Assembly: GCA_002483085.1 (NCBI GenBank)
Contig: DLHF01000002.1
Location: 62,001-126,000, forward strand
Length of the DNA: 64,000 nt
Direction: 5' to 3'
From: Ignavibacteria bacterium UBA7675
Lineage (GTDB): Bacteria; Bacteroidota; Ignavibacteria; Kapaibacteriales; UB7675
Shown here: one piece after another, positions 1 through 8,422 of the stretch
Position numbering within the stretch: the stretch's first letter is position 1
Layout of the letters: the number at the start of each line of letters is the position of its first letter
Position numbers and translations under genes: made by a program
Notes under the pieces: generated by a model
Told to the model about the DNA's origin: nothing
Database searches by the model: none
What the model saw: only the letters and a program-made list of their open reading frames with translations

Positions 1-2
1 GC

Positions 3-128
3 GTGCTGCTGCCGGAATTGGCCGATTGGCCGTTATCAGTGGCGCACTTTCCGCATCTTGTACGCGAAGGAATTTTACACACAACACAGCGCATCATTGA
101 GCGCGAACAACACGGAAATACTCCATGA
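3..128 (+). CDS. C-terminal fragment of an unidentified protein
   Basis: The window opens inside an open frame that reads 41 codons to a TGA at 126-128. The tail is ordinary protein-like sequence (begins VLLPELADWPLSV, ends EREQHGNTP). Its stop overlaps the ATG of the isoaspartyl peptidase gene in an ATGA junction, which supports a real, translationally coupled upstream gene. The family cannot be recognised from 41 residues. The other two forward frames are less protein-like. The start lies outside the window. Confidence 0.55.
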   Translation: MLLPELADWPLSVAHFPHLVREGILHTTQRIIEREQHGNTP

Positions 129-1051
129 TTAGAATCGCAATACACGGTGGTGCGGGGACCATACTGCGCGAAACGATGACGCCCGAAAAGGAAGCTGCAT
201 ATACAGAAGCTATGAGGCAAAGCCTTGAAGCGGGGTATGGCATTTTGTACAATGGCGGTACGGCACTCGACGCCGTAGAAGCTGCTGTGGTTGCGCTGGA
301 GGACAACCACCTGTTTAATGCCGGGCGTGGTGCCGTGCTTACCCACGAAGGACATGTGGAACTCGATGCCTCGATTGTGGATGGACGCACTGTTGACGCA
401 GGTGCTGTAGCGAGTGTACGCAATATCCGCAACCCGATTAAAGCTGCGCGTGCTGTCATGGAGCAGTCGGGACATGTGTTTCTCATAGGAGAAGGTGCGG
501 GCTCGTTCGCTCAGGAAATTGGTCTATATATGGAAACACAGGAGTACTTTATCACCGAAGACCGCTTAAAACAGTGGAAACTGCTGCGACACACCGCCCG
601 CAGTGTTACCGACCACGCCGCGACGTCGATGGAGGAAAAACACGGAACGGTTGGAGCTGTGGCTCTTGATGCTATGGGCAATCTGGCTGCGGCTACTTCT
701 ACAGGCGGAATGAGTAATAAAAAATATGGTCGTGTAGGCGATTCGCCTCTTATCGGCTGTGGAACATATGCCAACAACCGTACCTGCGCGATTTCAGCCA
801 CTGGCTACGGAGAGTATTTTATCCGATCCGTCTGTGCTTACGATGTCTCGGCGATGATGGAATACGCTGGCGTTTCCCTGCCAGTAGCCATCAAGCGCAG
901 CCTCGACAAAATTGCAGCTATAGGCGGCGACGGCGGTCTCATCGGTATCGACGCGGCTGGTAATGTTGTAGCCGATTTCAATAGCGCCGGTATGTACCGT
1001 GGATGGTCTGATGATGATGGAACGCTCAAAACGTTGATTTTCGAGGAATAA
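125..1051 (+). CDS. iaaA: Isoaspartyl peptidase / L-asparaginase (Ntn hydrolase)
   Basis: 308 aa, the full length for plant-type asparaginases. These enzymes remove isoaspartyl residues from dipeptides and hydrolyse L-asparagine. The precursor cleaves itself before a catalytic Thr. Visible landmarks are the N-terminal IHGGAGT, the NAGRGAVLT segment near residue 65, and the cleavage/nucleophile motif HGTVGAVALD with Thr175 as the expected new N-terminus, followed by the glycine-rich STGGMSNKKYGRVGD and GCGTYA segments that build the active site. The start overlaps the stop of the upstream fragment (ATGA). It is probably cytoplasmic, since no signal peptide is seen. It may act in protein-damage repair or peptide turnover. 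Confidence 0.93.
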   Translation: MIRIAIHGGAGTILRETMTPEKEAAYTEAMRQSLEAGYGILYNGGTALDAVEAAVVALEDNHLFNAGRGAVLTHEGHVELDASIVDGRTVDAGAVASVRNIRNPIKAARAVMEQSGHVFLIGEGAGSFAQEIGLYMETQEYFITEDRLKQWKLLRHTARSVTDHAATSMEEKHGTVGAVALDAMGNLAAATSTGGMSNKKYGRVGDSPLIGCGTYANNRTCAISATGYGEYFIRSVCAYDVSAMMEYAGVSLPVAIKRSLDKIAAIGGDGGLIGIDAAGNVVADFNSAGMYRGWSDDDGTLKTLIFEE

Positions 1052-1061
1052 GACCTGTTTT

Positions 1062-2168
1062 CTATTCTTGCGAAGGTCTGTGCGGAGGCGGCGATAGAGG
1101 TAGTGGTTGAGTAAATGACGTCTGGAATGCAATGGTACGCACTCCCCGCAAACCCGAAATTTTGTCGTGAAGAAGAAGTGTGCTGGCTTCTTCGGCTTGT
1201 AATATGTCGCCAAGCGAATTGACTGCTCCACACGGAACCGCGCGGGCGTGAAGCTGTTCCAGCAAAGCAGCCGAGTCCATTTCCGCCACCGCCTCGCGCA
1301 GTATGGGCAGTAGCTCGTCGCGATGCAGCACACGGTCGTAATTTGTGCGAAAACGCTCGTCGCTGGCAATATCAGCAAGATTGAGCGCTGCACACAAGTG
1401 GCTAAACTGCCTATCGTTGCCCACAGCAAAGAGGATTTCCCTGCCGTCGCGTGTGCAAAAGACGCTTCCATAGGGCACAATCGTAGGGTGATCAGAGCCG
1501 AGGCGTTGCGGTTCGGCCTGTGCTATAAGGCTTCCGGCTGCCTGATTGACCAATGACGCTATGCCTGTGTGCAGCAGCGACACCGTCGTATAACTTCCCT
1601 CCCCTGTTCGCATGCGGTGAATCAGCGCCAGAAGAATGGCTTCCTTGAGCTGGTGCGCCGCTAATACGTCGATAAGCGCCACCGGCATTTTGAGAGGTCC
1701 GCTTTCAGGTGTGCCATTCATTGCCATAAACCCGGATTCCGCTTGGATTACCGCATCGTAGCCGGTGCGTGTACTGCCAGAACCATAACCAGTAATATGT
1801 GCGTAAATCAGCTTGGGAAAAGCGGCGTGAAGTGTGGCGTAGTCCAATCCGAACCTGCGCTCGTCGCCCGGCTTAAAGCTGACGATCACAACATCGGCGC
1901 GGGCGAGCAGCGACAGCACAGATTGCTTCCCTTCTTCGGTAGAAAGATTGGCCGCAACCGACGATTTCCCCCAGTTTACAGCCGAAAAATACGCCGAAAT
2001 ATCAGAATGTGGGTCTTCCTGTGGCAGTTTCCAACTTCGAGTTACGTCGCCACCTGTTTCGGCGTGCTCCACTTTCAGCACAGTCGCGCCGAGTTCAGCA
2101 AAGAACATACCAACAGCCGGACCCGCCAAAACGCTTGCCAGCTCAACAACAAGAAGATCGTGCAACAT
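1062..2168 (-). CDS. CaiB/BaiF family III CoA-transferase
   Basis: 368 aa. The N-terminus (DLLVVELASVLAGPAVG, then FFAELGATVLKVEH) is the Rossmann-like start of family III CoA-transferases. NWGKSSVAANLSTEEGK and the GYGSGSTRTGYDAVIQAESG segment follow, and the catalytic Asp of the family should be the one in VALIDVLAA near residue 167. These enzymes move CoA between acyl-CoA and a free carboxylate. The substrate (carnitine, formate/oxalate, 2-methylacyl or other) cannot be told from sequence alone. It is convergent with iaaA (10-bp gap). The upstream region holds a dispersed repeat and no promoter I could recognise. Confidence 0.88.
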   Translation of the reverse strand: MLHDLLVVELASVLAGPAVGMFFAELGATVLKVEHAETGGDVTRSWKLPQEDPHSDISAYFSAVNWGKSSVAANLSTEEGKQSVLSLLARADVVIVSFKPGDERRFGLDYATLHAAFPKLIYAHITGYGSGSTRTGYDAVIQAESGFMAMNGTPESGPLKMPVALIDVLAAHQLKEAILLALIHRMRTGEGSYTTVSLLHTGIASLVNQAAGSLIAQAEPQRLGSDHPTIVPYGSVFCTRDGREILFAVGNDRQFSHLCAALNLADIASDERFRTNYDRVLHRDELLPILREAVAEMDSAALLEQLHARAVPCGAVNSLGDILQAEEASTLLLHDKISGLRGVRTIAFQTSFTQPLPLSPPPHRPSQE

Positions 2169-2225
2169 AATCCAAGTAGATGAATGGAAAAGTAATAGAT
2201 CGACAATAATCTTTGTTTATTCAGG

Positions 2226-2480
2226 AGAAACGTCTGTGGCACGGGCGTCGCTGCGGCGTCCGCTGGGTCGCTGTCGCCGGTCGCAACACCGCTTCTCGGT
2301 GCCCGTCCGCAACCCGCTTTTTTCAACGCAAAAAGCCAAGATTACTCCTTCGTATTCTCTGTTGCCGCTGCCTGACTTCCCCTTTTCTGCGATGGAGGTC
2401 GAACGGCCACGCGGCGGGGATGCAGCGCGGTGCAAAGGCAGAACACAGGAGCGAAGACCGAAGCGCCACCTTGTATTCGT
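2226..2480 (+). repeat. Dispersed intergenic repeat, copy 1 (near full length)
   Basis: Fills the 330-bp gap between the CoA-transferase and the MocR-type gene. It contains GGCACGGGCGTCG (from 2238), the 16-mer GCTGTCGCCGGTCGCA (2270-2285), then GGAGGTCGAACGGCCACGCG and GCAGCGCGGTGC (near 2394-2436) and a GACCGAAGCGCCAC end. The same blocks occur in the same order, in reverse orientation, near 44.7-44.9 kb, and partly at five other places. No protein-coding signal is seen. Confidence 0.65.
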
Positions 2481-2497
2481 GGATAAAGGCTAACGAT

Positions 2498-3937
2498 TTA
2501 CAACTGTGCCGCCGCCAGCTCACCGATGCGAATAAGCGCCTGCTCGATGTGTTCCGACCACGCGCACCCGCAATTGATGCGAATACAGTTCGTAAAATCC
2601 GTTCCCGCCGAAAAGACGGGGCCGGGAGCAATGCTGATTTTTTCTTCGAGCGCTTGCTGCTGCAAAAGAAGAGCATCTACACCGGCGGGCAGCTCGATCC
2701 ACAGCACAAATCCACCTGCGGGACGAGTCACCCCCGTACCTTGCGGAAAATGGCGGGCTATTGTCTGAACAGCACGTTCTATTTGGAGAGAGAGAGTTTT
2801 TCTCATACTACGCACATGATGGTCGTAGCCTCCATCGCGCAAAAAGCGGGCAACTGTGTGCTGTAGGAGCATAGGCGAAGCCAGCGTACTGGTCATTTTC
2901 ATGCGCAGCACCTGCTCGTAGTATCGTCCAGGAGCCGTCCATCCTATGCGAAAATCGGGCGAAAGAGTTTTAGAGAACGACGAGCAGAGCAGCACATTGC
3001 CCTCGGTATCGAACGACTGAAGATTGCGCGGTCGCTGGCGGTCGAAGTGCAAATCGCCGTAGATATCGTCTTCGATAAGGGGTACAGAGTAGCGCGAGGC
3101 AATGGCTACGAGTTCGCGTTTTTTCTCGTCGGGCATCAGGCTGCCGAGCGGATTATGGAAGTTGGGCATTACCAAACACGCCCGCACAGCATAGCTCTGG
3201 CATGCCTGTTCAAAATGGCTTGCACACATACCTTCGCGGGGATCGGTAGGGATATGCAGCGCCTTCAGGCCCAGCCCTTCTATAATTTGCAGCATGCCAA
3301 AGTAGCTTGGGGATTCTACAGCTACAGTATCACCCGGGCGGGTGACAGACCGCAGGCACAGGCTGAGCGACTCTGTGCAGCCTGCTGTAATAATAATGTC
3401 ATCACCCGTGAGCGAACCGCCCCAGTCGGACGAGCGAAAAGCGATAAGGCGCCGCAGCTCGGCAGTACCAGCCGTGCTGTCGTATGTATTGGACTCTGGC
3501 CTTGCGGAGCGCGCAACATTTGCCAGTGTGCGATACAGGCGCGTAGTTGGCAGCAACAGCGGGTTGGGCGAAGCTGCTCCAAGGGGAATAATGGACGGAT
3601 CCTGAGTAGCATCCAACAGTGCGCGGACAGCCGTCACCACGCTTACAGATGATGGTCGCAGCGGCGCTCGGTGCATGGCCGGTTCCGGCAATATCCGTTG
3701 GCGATTACGCACATAGTATCCCGACTGCGGACGCGATTCCACCAGCCCCATGTCTTCCAGCCGAATGTACGCTTGCAGCACAGTAGAAATACTCACACTT
3801 TTTTGCTCGCTGAGTCTACGCACCGAAGGGAGGCGTTCGCCAGGCCGGACAACAGACTGGCGGATGCGCTCCGCCAGTTCCGAGGCGATCTGCTCGTAGA
3901 GATGCTGTTCCTGATGTTCCAATAGAGGTTGTTTCAT
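2498..3937 (-). CDS. MocR-type transcription regulator (GntR HTH + aminotransferase-like domain)
   Basis: 479 aa, typical for MocR/PdxR-like regulators. Residues 10-75 are a GntR winged helix (LYEQIASELAERIRQ, then RPGERLPSVRRLSEQ and TVLQAYIRLEDMGLVESRPQ). From about residue 100 there is a fold-type I aminotransferase domain with the PLP lysine in SSFSKTLSPDFRIGW. In this family the aminotransferase domain usually senses an amino acid or vitamer rather than catalysing. It is divergent from a DMT-family exporter, a common arrangement in which the regulator controls the transporter. A good promoter (3962-3991) and two CTGTTATG direct repeats lie just upstream, so autoregulation is likely. The effector is unknown. 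Confidence 0.9.
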   Translation of the reverse strand: MKQPLLEHQEQHLYEQIASELAERIRQSVVRPGERLPSVRRLSEQKSVSISTVLQAYIRLEDMGLVESRPQSGYYVRNRQRILPEPAMHRAPLRPSSVSVVTAVRALLDATQDPSIIPLGAASPNPLLLPTTRLYRTLANVARSARPESNTYDSTAGTAELRRLIAFRSSDWGGSLTGDDIIITAGCTESLSLCLRSVTRPGDTVAVESPSYFGMLQIIEGLGLKALHIPTDPREGMCASHFEQACQSYAVRACLVMPNFHNPLGSLMPDEKKRELVAIASRYSVPLIEDDIYGDLHFDRQRPRNLQSFDTEGNVLLCSSFSKTLSPDFRIGWTAPGRYYEQVLRMKMTSTLASPMLLQHTVARFLRDGGYDHHVRSMRKTLSLQIERAVQTIARHFPQGTGVTRPAGGFVLWIELPAGVDALLLQQQALEEKISIAPGPVFSAGTDFTNCIRINCGCAWSEHIEQALIRIGELAAAQL

Positions 3938-3949
3938 TGAAGCTCCAAA

Positions 3950-3988
3950 CTGTTATGGTTACAAAACTACTATTCTGTATCTGTTATG
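3950..3988. promoter_or_regulatory. Two CTGTTATG direct repeats, candidate MocR-type operator
   Basis: The octamer CTGTTATG occurs at 3950-3957 and 3981-3988, 31 bp apart, about three helical turns. MocR regulators characteristically bind direct repeats between divergent genes. The first copy falls at the predicted start of the regulator transcript. The second lies between its two promoter elements and near the -33 zone of the exporter promoter. Binding is inferred. Confidence 0.5.
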
Positions 3989-3991
3989 CAA
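3962..3991 (-). promoter_or_regulatory. Promoter of the MocR-type regulator
   Basis: On the minus strand, TTG (3991-3989), 19 nt, then TAGTTTTG (3969-3962). This matches the Bacteroidota housekeeping pattern (TTTG around -33, TAnnTTTG around -7). The predicted transcript starts near 3955, about 18 nt before the ATG. Confidence 0.65.
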
Positions 3992-4004
3992 TACAATCGC
4001 GATG

Positions 4005-4012
4005 TAATTTTG
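4005..4012 (+). promoter_or_regulatory. -7 element of the DMT exporter promoter
   Basis: TAATTTTG fits TAnnTTTG. No perfect TTG is found 19-21 bp upstream, so the -33 element is weak. This is consistent with a promoter that needs, or is controlled by, the MocR-type regulator bound at 3981-3988. Confidence 0.45.
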
Positions 4013-4120
4013 TAGAAATGCGGGCAGATAAGCTACAGGGTTGTGGTGTTGCGGTCTGTACATAGAGGTGAAACATTCCGAGCTGCACAATGCACTCCGC
4101 ATAACATGAGAAGAACAGCA

Positions 4121-5086
4121 ATGAAAAGTACGAGAGCAACAACAATAGCAATTATAGCGGCTTTTGCCGCAATTTACGTGATATGGGGATCGACCTATTT
4201 AGTAATTCGCTTTGCCATCGAGACACTTCCCCCTCTGCTCATGGCTGGAATACGATTTGGCACGGCTGGCCTGCTGCTGTTCGGTTTTCTGAAGATTCGC
4301 GGCCTACCGCTGCCCACGCTGCGCCAAATAGGAAATTCTGCAATCACTGGAGGTCTGCTGCTGCTGGCTGGCAATGGGATTGTGTCGTGGGCTGAGCAGT
4401 TTATTCAGTCGGGCGTCGTAGCACTAATGAGCGCTACGATTCCTTGTTGGATGGTCTTATTCAGTGCAATCGCCGGAGAAAAGAAGCCAGGAGTACGAGA
4501 ACTTTTCGCACTGGTCATTGGTGCTACAGGAGTCGTACTTCTTACACAGTCGGGTGGTGGTGCAACGCCGGTGCATGGCGCGCCGCCCTGGATATTTATC
4601 CTTCTGCTGATTGGGAACTGTAGCTGGGCTATTGGATCAGTGTTTGCTCGGCGTGCGAACATGCCCAAATCGCCATTCATGGCTACGGCTTTTCAGATGA
4701 TGTTTGGCGGTCTATTCCTCTTTCTGGCTGGATTGCTGAACGGCGAATACGCTCATTTTCATCCTGAGCTTATCTCGCTGCGCTCAGGGCTTGCACTTGG
4801 CTATCTCATTGTTTTTGGGTCGATTACAGCCTTTAGCGCCTATGTCTGGTTGCTGCGAGTGGTGCAGCCATCGCGAGTAGCAAGCTATGCCTATGTCAAT
4901 CCGCTGATCGCCGTCCTGCTCGGCTGGCTGTTTGGCAACGAAACGCTTAATGCCGGTACGGGGATTGCGGCAGTGCTAGTAGTAGTAGCGGTGTTCCTTA
5001 TTACCATCACACCTGATCTCATAGCAAAAGCCGCAAAATCGGTGGTGCGGTTAGTACGGGGCTTGCGGCGAAACCGAATTCTGTAA
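4121..5086 (+). CDS. EamA/DMT superfamily exporter
   Basis: 321 aa from the chosen ATG at 4121. The open frame extends upstream to 4043, but the extra N-terminus is polar and the membrane protein proper starts MKSTRATTIAIIAAF, with AGAAG-like purines 7 nt before it. About ten hydrophobic helices form two EamA repeats. The signature IYVIWGSTYLVIRFAI near residue 20 is typical of the RhaT/YedA/PecM branch, whose members export amino acids or other metabolites. The divergent MocR-type regulator suggests an amino-acid or vitamin-like substrate. ATG 4106 is an alternative start. Confidence 0.88.
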   Translation: MKSTRATTIAIIAAFAAIYVIWGSTYLVIRFAIETLPPLLMAGIRFGTAGLLLFGFLKIRGLPLPTLRQIGNSAITGGLLLLAGNGIVSWAEQFIQSGVVALMSATIPCWMVLFSAIAGEKKPGVRELFALVIGATGVVLLTQSGGGATPVHGAPPWIFILLLIGNCSWAIGSVFARRANMPKSPFMATAFQMMFGGLFLFLAGLLNGEYAHFHPELISLRSGLALGYLIVFGSITAFSAYVWLLRVVQPSRVASYAYVNPLIAVLLGWLFGNETLNAGTGIAAVLVVVAVFLITITPDLIAKAAKSVVRLVRGLRRNRIL

Positions 5087-5105
5087 CAAGAAGCAGCTCT
5101 ACCAT

Positions 5106-5128
5106 ACTTTTTCTTTTGCAGAAAAAGT
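5106..5128. terminator. U/A-rich hairpin between exporter and AI-2E permease genes
   Basis: ACTTTTTCT, 5-nt loop, AGAAAAAGT: a 9-bp but AT-rich stem 20 bp after the exporter stop. There is no following T-run on the plus strand, so it is at best a weak terminator. Confidence 0.3.
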
Positions 5129-5176
5129 AAACTGCATAGATTAGCCCGCCATTTTTTCAGTACAATAGAGGCTGCT

Positions 5177-6250
5177 ATGAAAGATGCTGCAAAGTTTACG
5201 CTTATCACTCAGGGGATCGTTGCACTATTTGTCGTTGGTATTATTCTGTATCAACTACAGTCGGTGCTTTTACCGTTCGTTATTGCTGTGTTTCTCTCGT
5301 ATATATTCAAACCATTGGTTCTGTTTCTTGAGCGCAAAAAGGTGCCGATGGTGTTTTCTTTGATTATTGTCCTGATTACCGTTGCGGTGCTAATAGCCGG
5401 GGTATCGCTCTTTTTGTATTCGAGCATCCAATCGTTTGTAGCAGCTCTTCCGCATTACGAAGAGCGCATGACCTCTATTATTACCAATCTGGTGCAATAC
5501 GCCGAGCAGAAAGCGAGGCAGATGGATATCGACATTAGCAGCTACGAATGGACGAGCTTGCTACAGGGCTCGTCTATTACGGGACTTGTCACAACAGGGC
5601 TTGGATCGTTTCTCACCTATATCAGCGATTTTGTGCTGATTTTGCTCTTTATGATGTTTTTGCTTGCAGGCAGCGGGCAGCTATCTGCAAAGATCAAAAG
5701 CTCTTTCTCCTTCGAACATTCGGCGCGCATGGCGTCTATTATCGAGAATATAGATGTACAGGTACGACAGTACCTTCTGGCCAAGACTCTGGTGAGTGTG
5801 CTCATGGGGGTCGTAACGGCGATCATATTAGTGATTCTCGGTGTAGATTTTCCGCTGCTGTGGGGAGTGCTTGCATTTGCCCTCAATTTTATACCGAATA
5901 TCGGCTCAGCCGTATCCGCTATCTTTCCCTTTCTGCTGGCCTGCCTTCAGTTTGATTCTTTCGGCATTCCGCTTCTTCTGCTCGTGCTGCTGGTAGCTGT
6001 TCACAATATTATTGGCAATGTATTAGAGCCGAAGCTCATGGCTAGCAGCTTGAATATGAGCCCGGTGCTCGTGCTCATGTCTTTGCTTTTTTGGGGCTGG
6101 CTGTGGGGTATCTGGGGAATGGTACTCGCCGTTCCCATTACTTCCATGATAAAAATTGTCTGCGAGAATGTCGACACGCTGAAGCCGATTGCCGCGCTCA
6201 TGAGCAGCAAGGTAAACCGGCCTCCCGACGTTGTCACCGTGCGCGGATAG
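5177..6250 (+). CDS. AI-2E family transporter (UPF0118)
   Basis: 357 aa polytopic membrane protein. Two N-terminal helices (residues 8-45), a third at 58-80, then a soluble segment with an amphipathic stretch (about 85-150), and five C-terminal helices with the family's conserved GVDFPLLWGVLAFALNFIPN and GWLWGIWGMVLAVPI segments. Family members have been linked to export of AI-2 (TqsA) and to Na+/H+ antiport. The substrate cannot be assigned here. The neighbouring cupin gene is convergent, so this gene is probably expressed alone. Confidence 0.9.
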   Translation: MKDAAKFTLITQGIVALFVVGIILYQLQSVLLPFVIAVFLSYIFKPLVLFLERKKVPMVFSLIIVLITVAVLIAGVSLFLYSSIQSFVAALPHYEERMTSIITNLVQYAEQKARQMDIDISSYEWTSLLQGSSITGLVTTGLGSFLTYISDFVLILLFMMFLLAGSGQLSAKIKSSFSFEHSARMASIIENIDVQVRQYLLAKTLVSVLMGVVTAIILVILGVDFPLLWGVLAFALNFIPNIGSAVSAIFPFLLACLQFDSFGIPLLLLVLLVAVHNIIGNVLEPKLMASSLNMSPVLVLMSLLFWGWLWGIWGMVLAVPITSMIKIVCENVDTLKPIAALMSSKVNRPPDVVTVRG

Positions 6251-6748
6251 CTATCGCGTAAGGCGGCGAATAATATCGGCGTGCTGCGGAAAGCTGCCTA
6301 CGAGCTCTGCCTGCTCTGCAAGCTCGAAGTCCAGAAAGTCGAAGCCCGGTGCTACCGTGCAGCCGCATAGAGCAAAGGAGTCGGGATCGGGAACATACGA
6401 GCCAAACCAATGTCCTGTCCGAACAACGGCTTGGAAGCGCTCGCCTGCCTCAAGGTTGGAGCCGAGGATGATGTCCTCTCTTTTCCCCTGTTCGTCGATG
6501 GTGACCACTACCACTTTGCTGCCCGCATAAAAATGCCACACTTCGTCCGACTGTAGCCGGTGAAAGGCGGAAAATTTGCGGCCTGTAAGCAGAAAATAGA
6601 TAGACGTGGAAAAGCAGCGCGGTCCGCCGTAGCGCGCAGGCATTGCCGAGCCTTCCACTGTTTCCTGCGAGCGGTACACCTCGGCAAACCAGCCGCCTTC
6701 GGGATGGGGCTGGAGATTGAGAGCTCGTATGAATAATTGGTAATCCAT
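6251..6748 (-). CDS. Cupin superfamily protein (DUF985)
   Basis: 165 aa. It begins with the diagnostic DUF985 pattern (LNLQPHPEGGWFAEVYRS), then STSIYFLLTGRKFSAFHRLQ with the SDEVWHFYAG metal-binding cupin segment, and later GHWFGSYVP. Members are RmlC-like beta-barrels, often annotated as uncharacterised sugar epimerase-like proteins. The reaction is unknown. It abuts the AI-2E permease gene tail to tail with no spacer. Confidence 0.85.
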   Translation of the reverse strand: MDYQLFIRALNLQPHPEGGWFAEVYRSQETVEGSAMPARYGGPRCFSTSIYFLLTGRKFSAFHRLQSDEVWHFYAGSKVVVVTIDEQGKREDIILGSNLEAGERFQAVVRTGHWFGSYVPDPDSFALCGCTVAPGFDFLDFELAEQAELVGSFPQHADIIRRLTR

Positions 6749-6868
6749 TGCTATCTATATAGTTAGGTTAAGAGAAAGCTGTCGATGACGGATGTCTCCG
6801 TCGCAGATGTTTCGTTTCTGTTGCTGGGCGCATCTTGTTCTCATGATCATGCGGGGACAACATACCTT

Positions 6869-7786
6869 TTATTGAGTTCTGTTAAAATCTTCTTCGCAAA
6901 GCTGGCTGTTGCACATCGCTCCCGCTTTGTGTCCGCCGGAAGCTGCTATTGCCACTTGGTGCATTCCCGGATGGGAAAGATCGCCCACTGCAAATACTCC
7001 GGGCACAGTGGTTTGCTGCATATAATCGACTTGTACAGAGCCTGCTTCGGTAAGCTCGCAGCCGAGTTGTACTGCGAGCTGGCTGTTGAAATGCAGAGCT
7101 GCTCGCGCATATGCCGCTGTTCTGTGCAGTACGCTTCCGTCTTCTAGGGAGATGCGAATGCCGTCGCTGTCGTCGCTGATTGCTGCTATCGGTGTTTCTA
7201 CCACGGAAATACCTTTGTGCACCAGCAGTTCCTGCTTTTCGGTATTGATAGTGCTCGCGCCATTGGTGAGCACGATAAGGTCGGGGTTCAGATTGCGTAC
7301 AAGTGTGGCGAGATGCAATGCTGTATCGCCATTTGCGATCAGTGCAATACTTGTGTTGCGTAGCTCCCATCCGTGGCAGTACGGACAGTGTACAATCTTT
7401 GATCCCCACAGCTCGCTCATGCCCGGAATGTCAGGCAGAATGTCGCGCACTCCTGTTGCAAGAATCACGCGGCGAACACTGTATATTCCCCCATTTTCTG
7501 TTGCAATGGTGAATCTGTTCCCGCTATTTTCGACGGAAACGACGCGTTCACTGCGAAACTCGACTGATGGGTACTGAAGAAGTTGCTGCCTGCCAATAGC
7601 GAGGAGCTCCATTGGCGAAGTGCCGTCGCGTGTAAAAATATTGTGTGCATGTGCTGCCGGTTTGTTGCGCGGCTCTCCTGTGTCGAACACAACTGTTGTT
7701 CTGTTCGAGCGCCCAAGTGTAAGTGCTGCTGCAAGCCCGGCGGATGCCCCGCCGACAATCGCTACATCGTACTCTGCCCTGCTCAT
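6869..7786 (-). CDS. Thioredoxin-reductase-like FAD/NAD(P) oxidoreductase
   Basis: 305 aa from the chosen ATG at 7786. The frame stays open to 7846, but the dinucleotide-binding fold starts MSRAEYDVAIVGGASAG, so the extension is unlikely. It has an FAD motif (VGGASAGLAAALTLGR), ILATGVRD, the redox pair HCPYCHGWE, and a C-terminal VFAVGDLSHPG FAD-binding segment. The CPYC spacing matches the thioredoxin reductase class. The substrate may be a thioredoxin or another small disulfide. It is divergent from a Fur-family gene across two palindromic sites, so it may belong to that metal or redox regulon. The reductase may serve the TlpA-like protein at 15 kb, but nothing shows this. Confidence 0.85.
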   Translation of the reverse strand: MSRAEYDVAIVGGASAGLAAALTLGRSNRTTVVFDTGEPRNKPAAHAHNIFTRDGTSPMELLAIGRQQLLQYPSVEFRSERVVSVENSGNRFTIATENGGIYSVRRVILATGVRDILPDIPGMSELWGSKIVHCPYCHGWELRNTSIALIANGDTALHLATLVRNLNPDLIVLTNGASTINTEKQELLVHKGISVVETPIAAISDDSDGIRISLEDGSVLHRTAAYARAALHFNSQLAVQLGCELTEAGSVQVDYMQQTTVPGVFAVGDLSHPGMHQVAIAASGGHKAGAMCNSQLCEEDFNRTQ

Positions 7787-7889
7787 TGTATCGCCCTGTC
7801 CGTTGTAAAACATGTATTGGAAGTTGCCCGGTTTTCTGTACCACACTGCTTCGGGAATCTCTTATCTCTTGTTTTCCATAGAGGTATAA

Positions 7890-7943
7890 TGCAACTTTGT
7901 TGCAAATATGCACGTTTTTTATCTAAAATGCAACTCTGTTGCA
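7890..7943. promoter_or_regulatory. Two TGCAACN3GTTGCA palindromes, candidate Fur-family operators
   Basis: TGCAACTTTGTTGCA at 7890-7904 and TGCAACTCTGTTGCA at 7929-7943 are perfect 6-bp inverted repeats with a 3-nt spacer, centred 39 bp apart. They lie between the divergent reductase and Fur-family genes. They are the obvious candidates for the regulator's own sites, controlling both genes. Which metal or signal is sensed cannot be told from the site. Confidence 0.65.
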
Positions 7944-7958
7944 ATAGTGCGAAGGAGT

Positions 7959-8342
7959 ATGGACGTGAAAACGGCGAGAAAGACCGCTGCTAAAACGAAG
8001 ATTCACGAGTTGCTCGCGGCATCGAAGACCGCGCTGGCGCACAGTGATATTCAACATATGGTCGGAGGGCTTTGCGATAGAGTGACGATCTACCGCGTAT
8101 TAGACAGGCTTGCCGAAGCAGGAGCCATTCACAAAATTGTCGACATGGATGGCACGGTAAAGTATGCAGCGTGCCGCATGTGCAGCGCTGGGCACCACCA
8201 CAACCATGTGCACTTTAGTTGCCAAAAATGCCACGCGCTGCTTTGTTTGGAGAATGTTGTGCCGAGCTATACTCTTCCCGAAACATACACCGTACTCGAA
8301 ACAAACTTTACGTTATCGGGGCTGTGCCCGCAGTGTGCGTAA
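7959..8342 (+). CDS. Fur-family metalloregulator
   Basis: 127 aa from ATG 7959. A GTG at 7965 sits 7 nt after AAGGAG and is an equally good start. The frame opens at 7908, but that region holds an operator palindrome. N-terminal winged helix (IHELLAASKTALAHSDIQ, then RVTIYRVLDRLAEAGAIHKI). The dimerisation domain has a histidine cluster GHHHNHVHF and two Cys pairs, CQKC and CPQC, the structural zinc site of Fur/Zur/PerR proteins. Bacteroidota Zur-like proteins resemble this, but iron, zinc and peroxide sensing cannot be separated by eye. It is convergent with hom. Confidence 0.88.
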   Translation: MDVKTARKTAAKTKIHELLAASKTALAHSDIQHMVGGLCDRVTIYRVLDRLAEAGAIHKIVDMDGTVKYAACRMCSAGHHHNHVHFSCQKCHALLCLENVVPSYTLPETYTVLETNFTLSGLCPQCA

Positions 8343-8387
8343 AATCCCTCTGCTGTTGTGCGGTTTCCACGCTGTCGGGGCGATCAT

Positions 8388-8422
8388 GTCGTAGAGACGC
8401 CGCTTAGCGGCGTCTCTACGAC
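8388..8422. repeat. Perfect 16-bp palindrome (REP-like) over the hom stop codon
   Basis: GTCGTAGAGACGCCGC, loop TTA, then its exact complement. The hom stop codon (8416-8418) lies inside one arm. There is no T-run on either side, so it looks more like a REP-type palindrome than a standard terminator, although it could terminate both convergent genes. A related palindrome sits inside the large repeat near 44.85-44.89 kb. Confidence 0.6.

Noticed and set aside
2236..2260. TGGCACG-type sequence suggesting a sigma-54 promoter in repeat copy 1
   Set aside because: The -12 part is TCGC rather than TTGC, the same block recurs in other repeat copies without suitable genes, and no activator site is seen.
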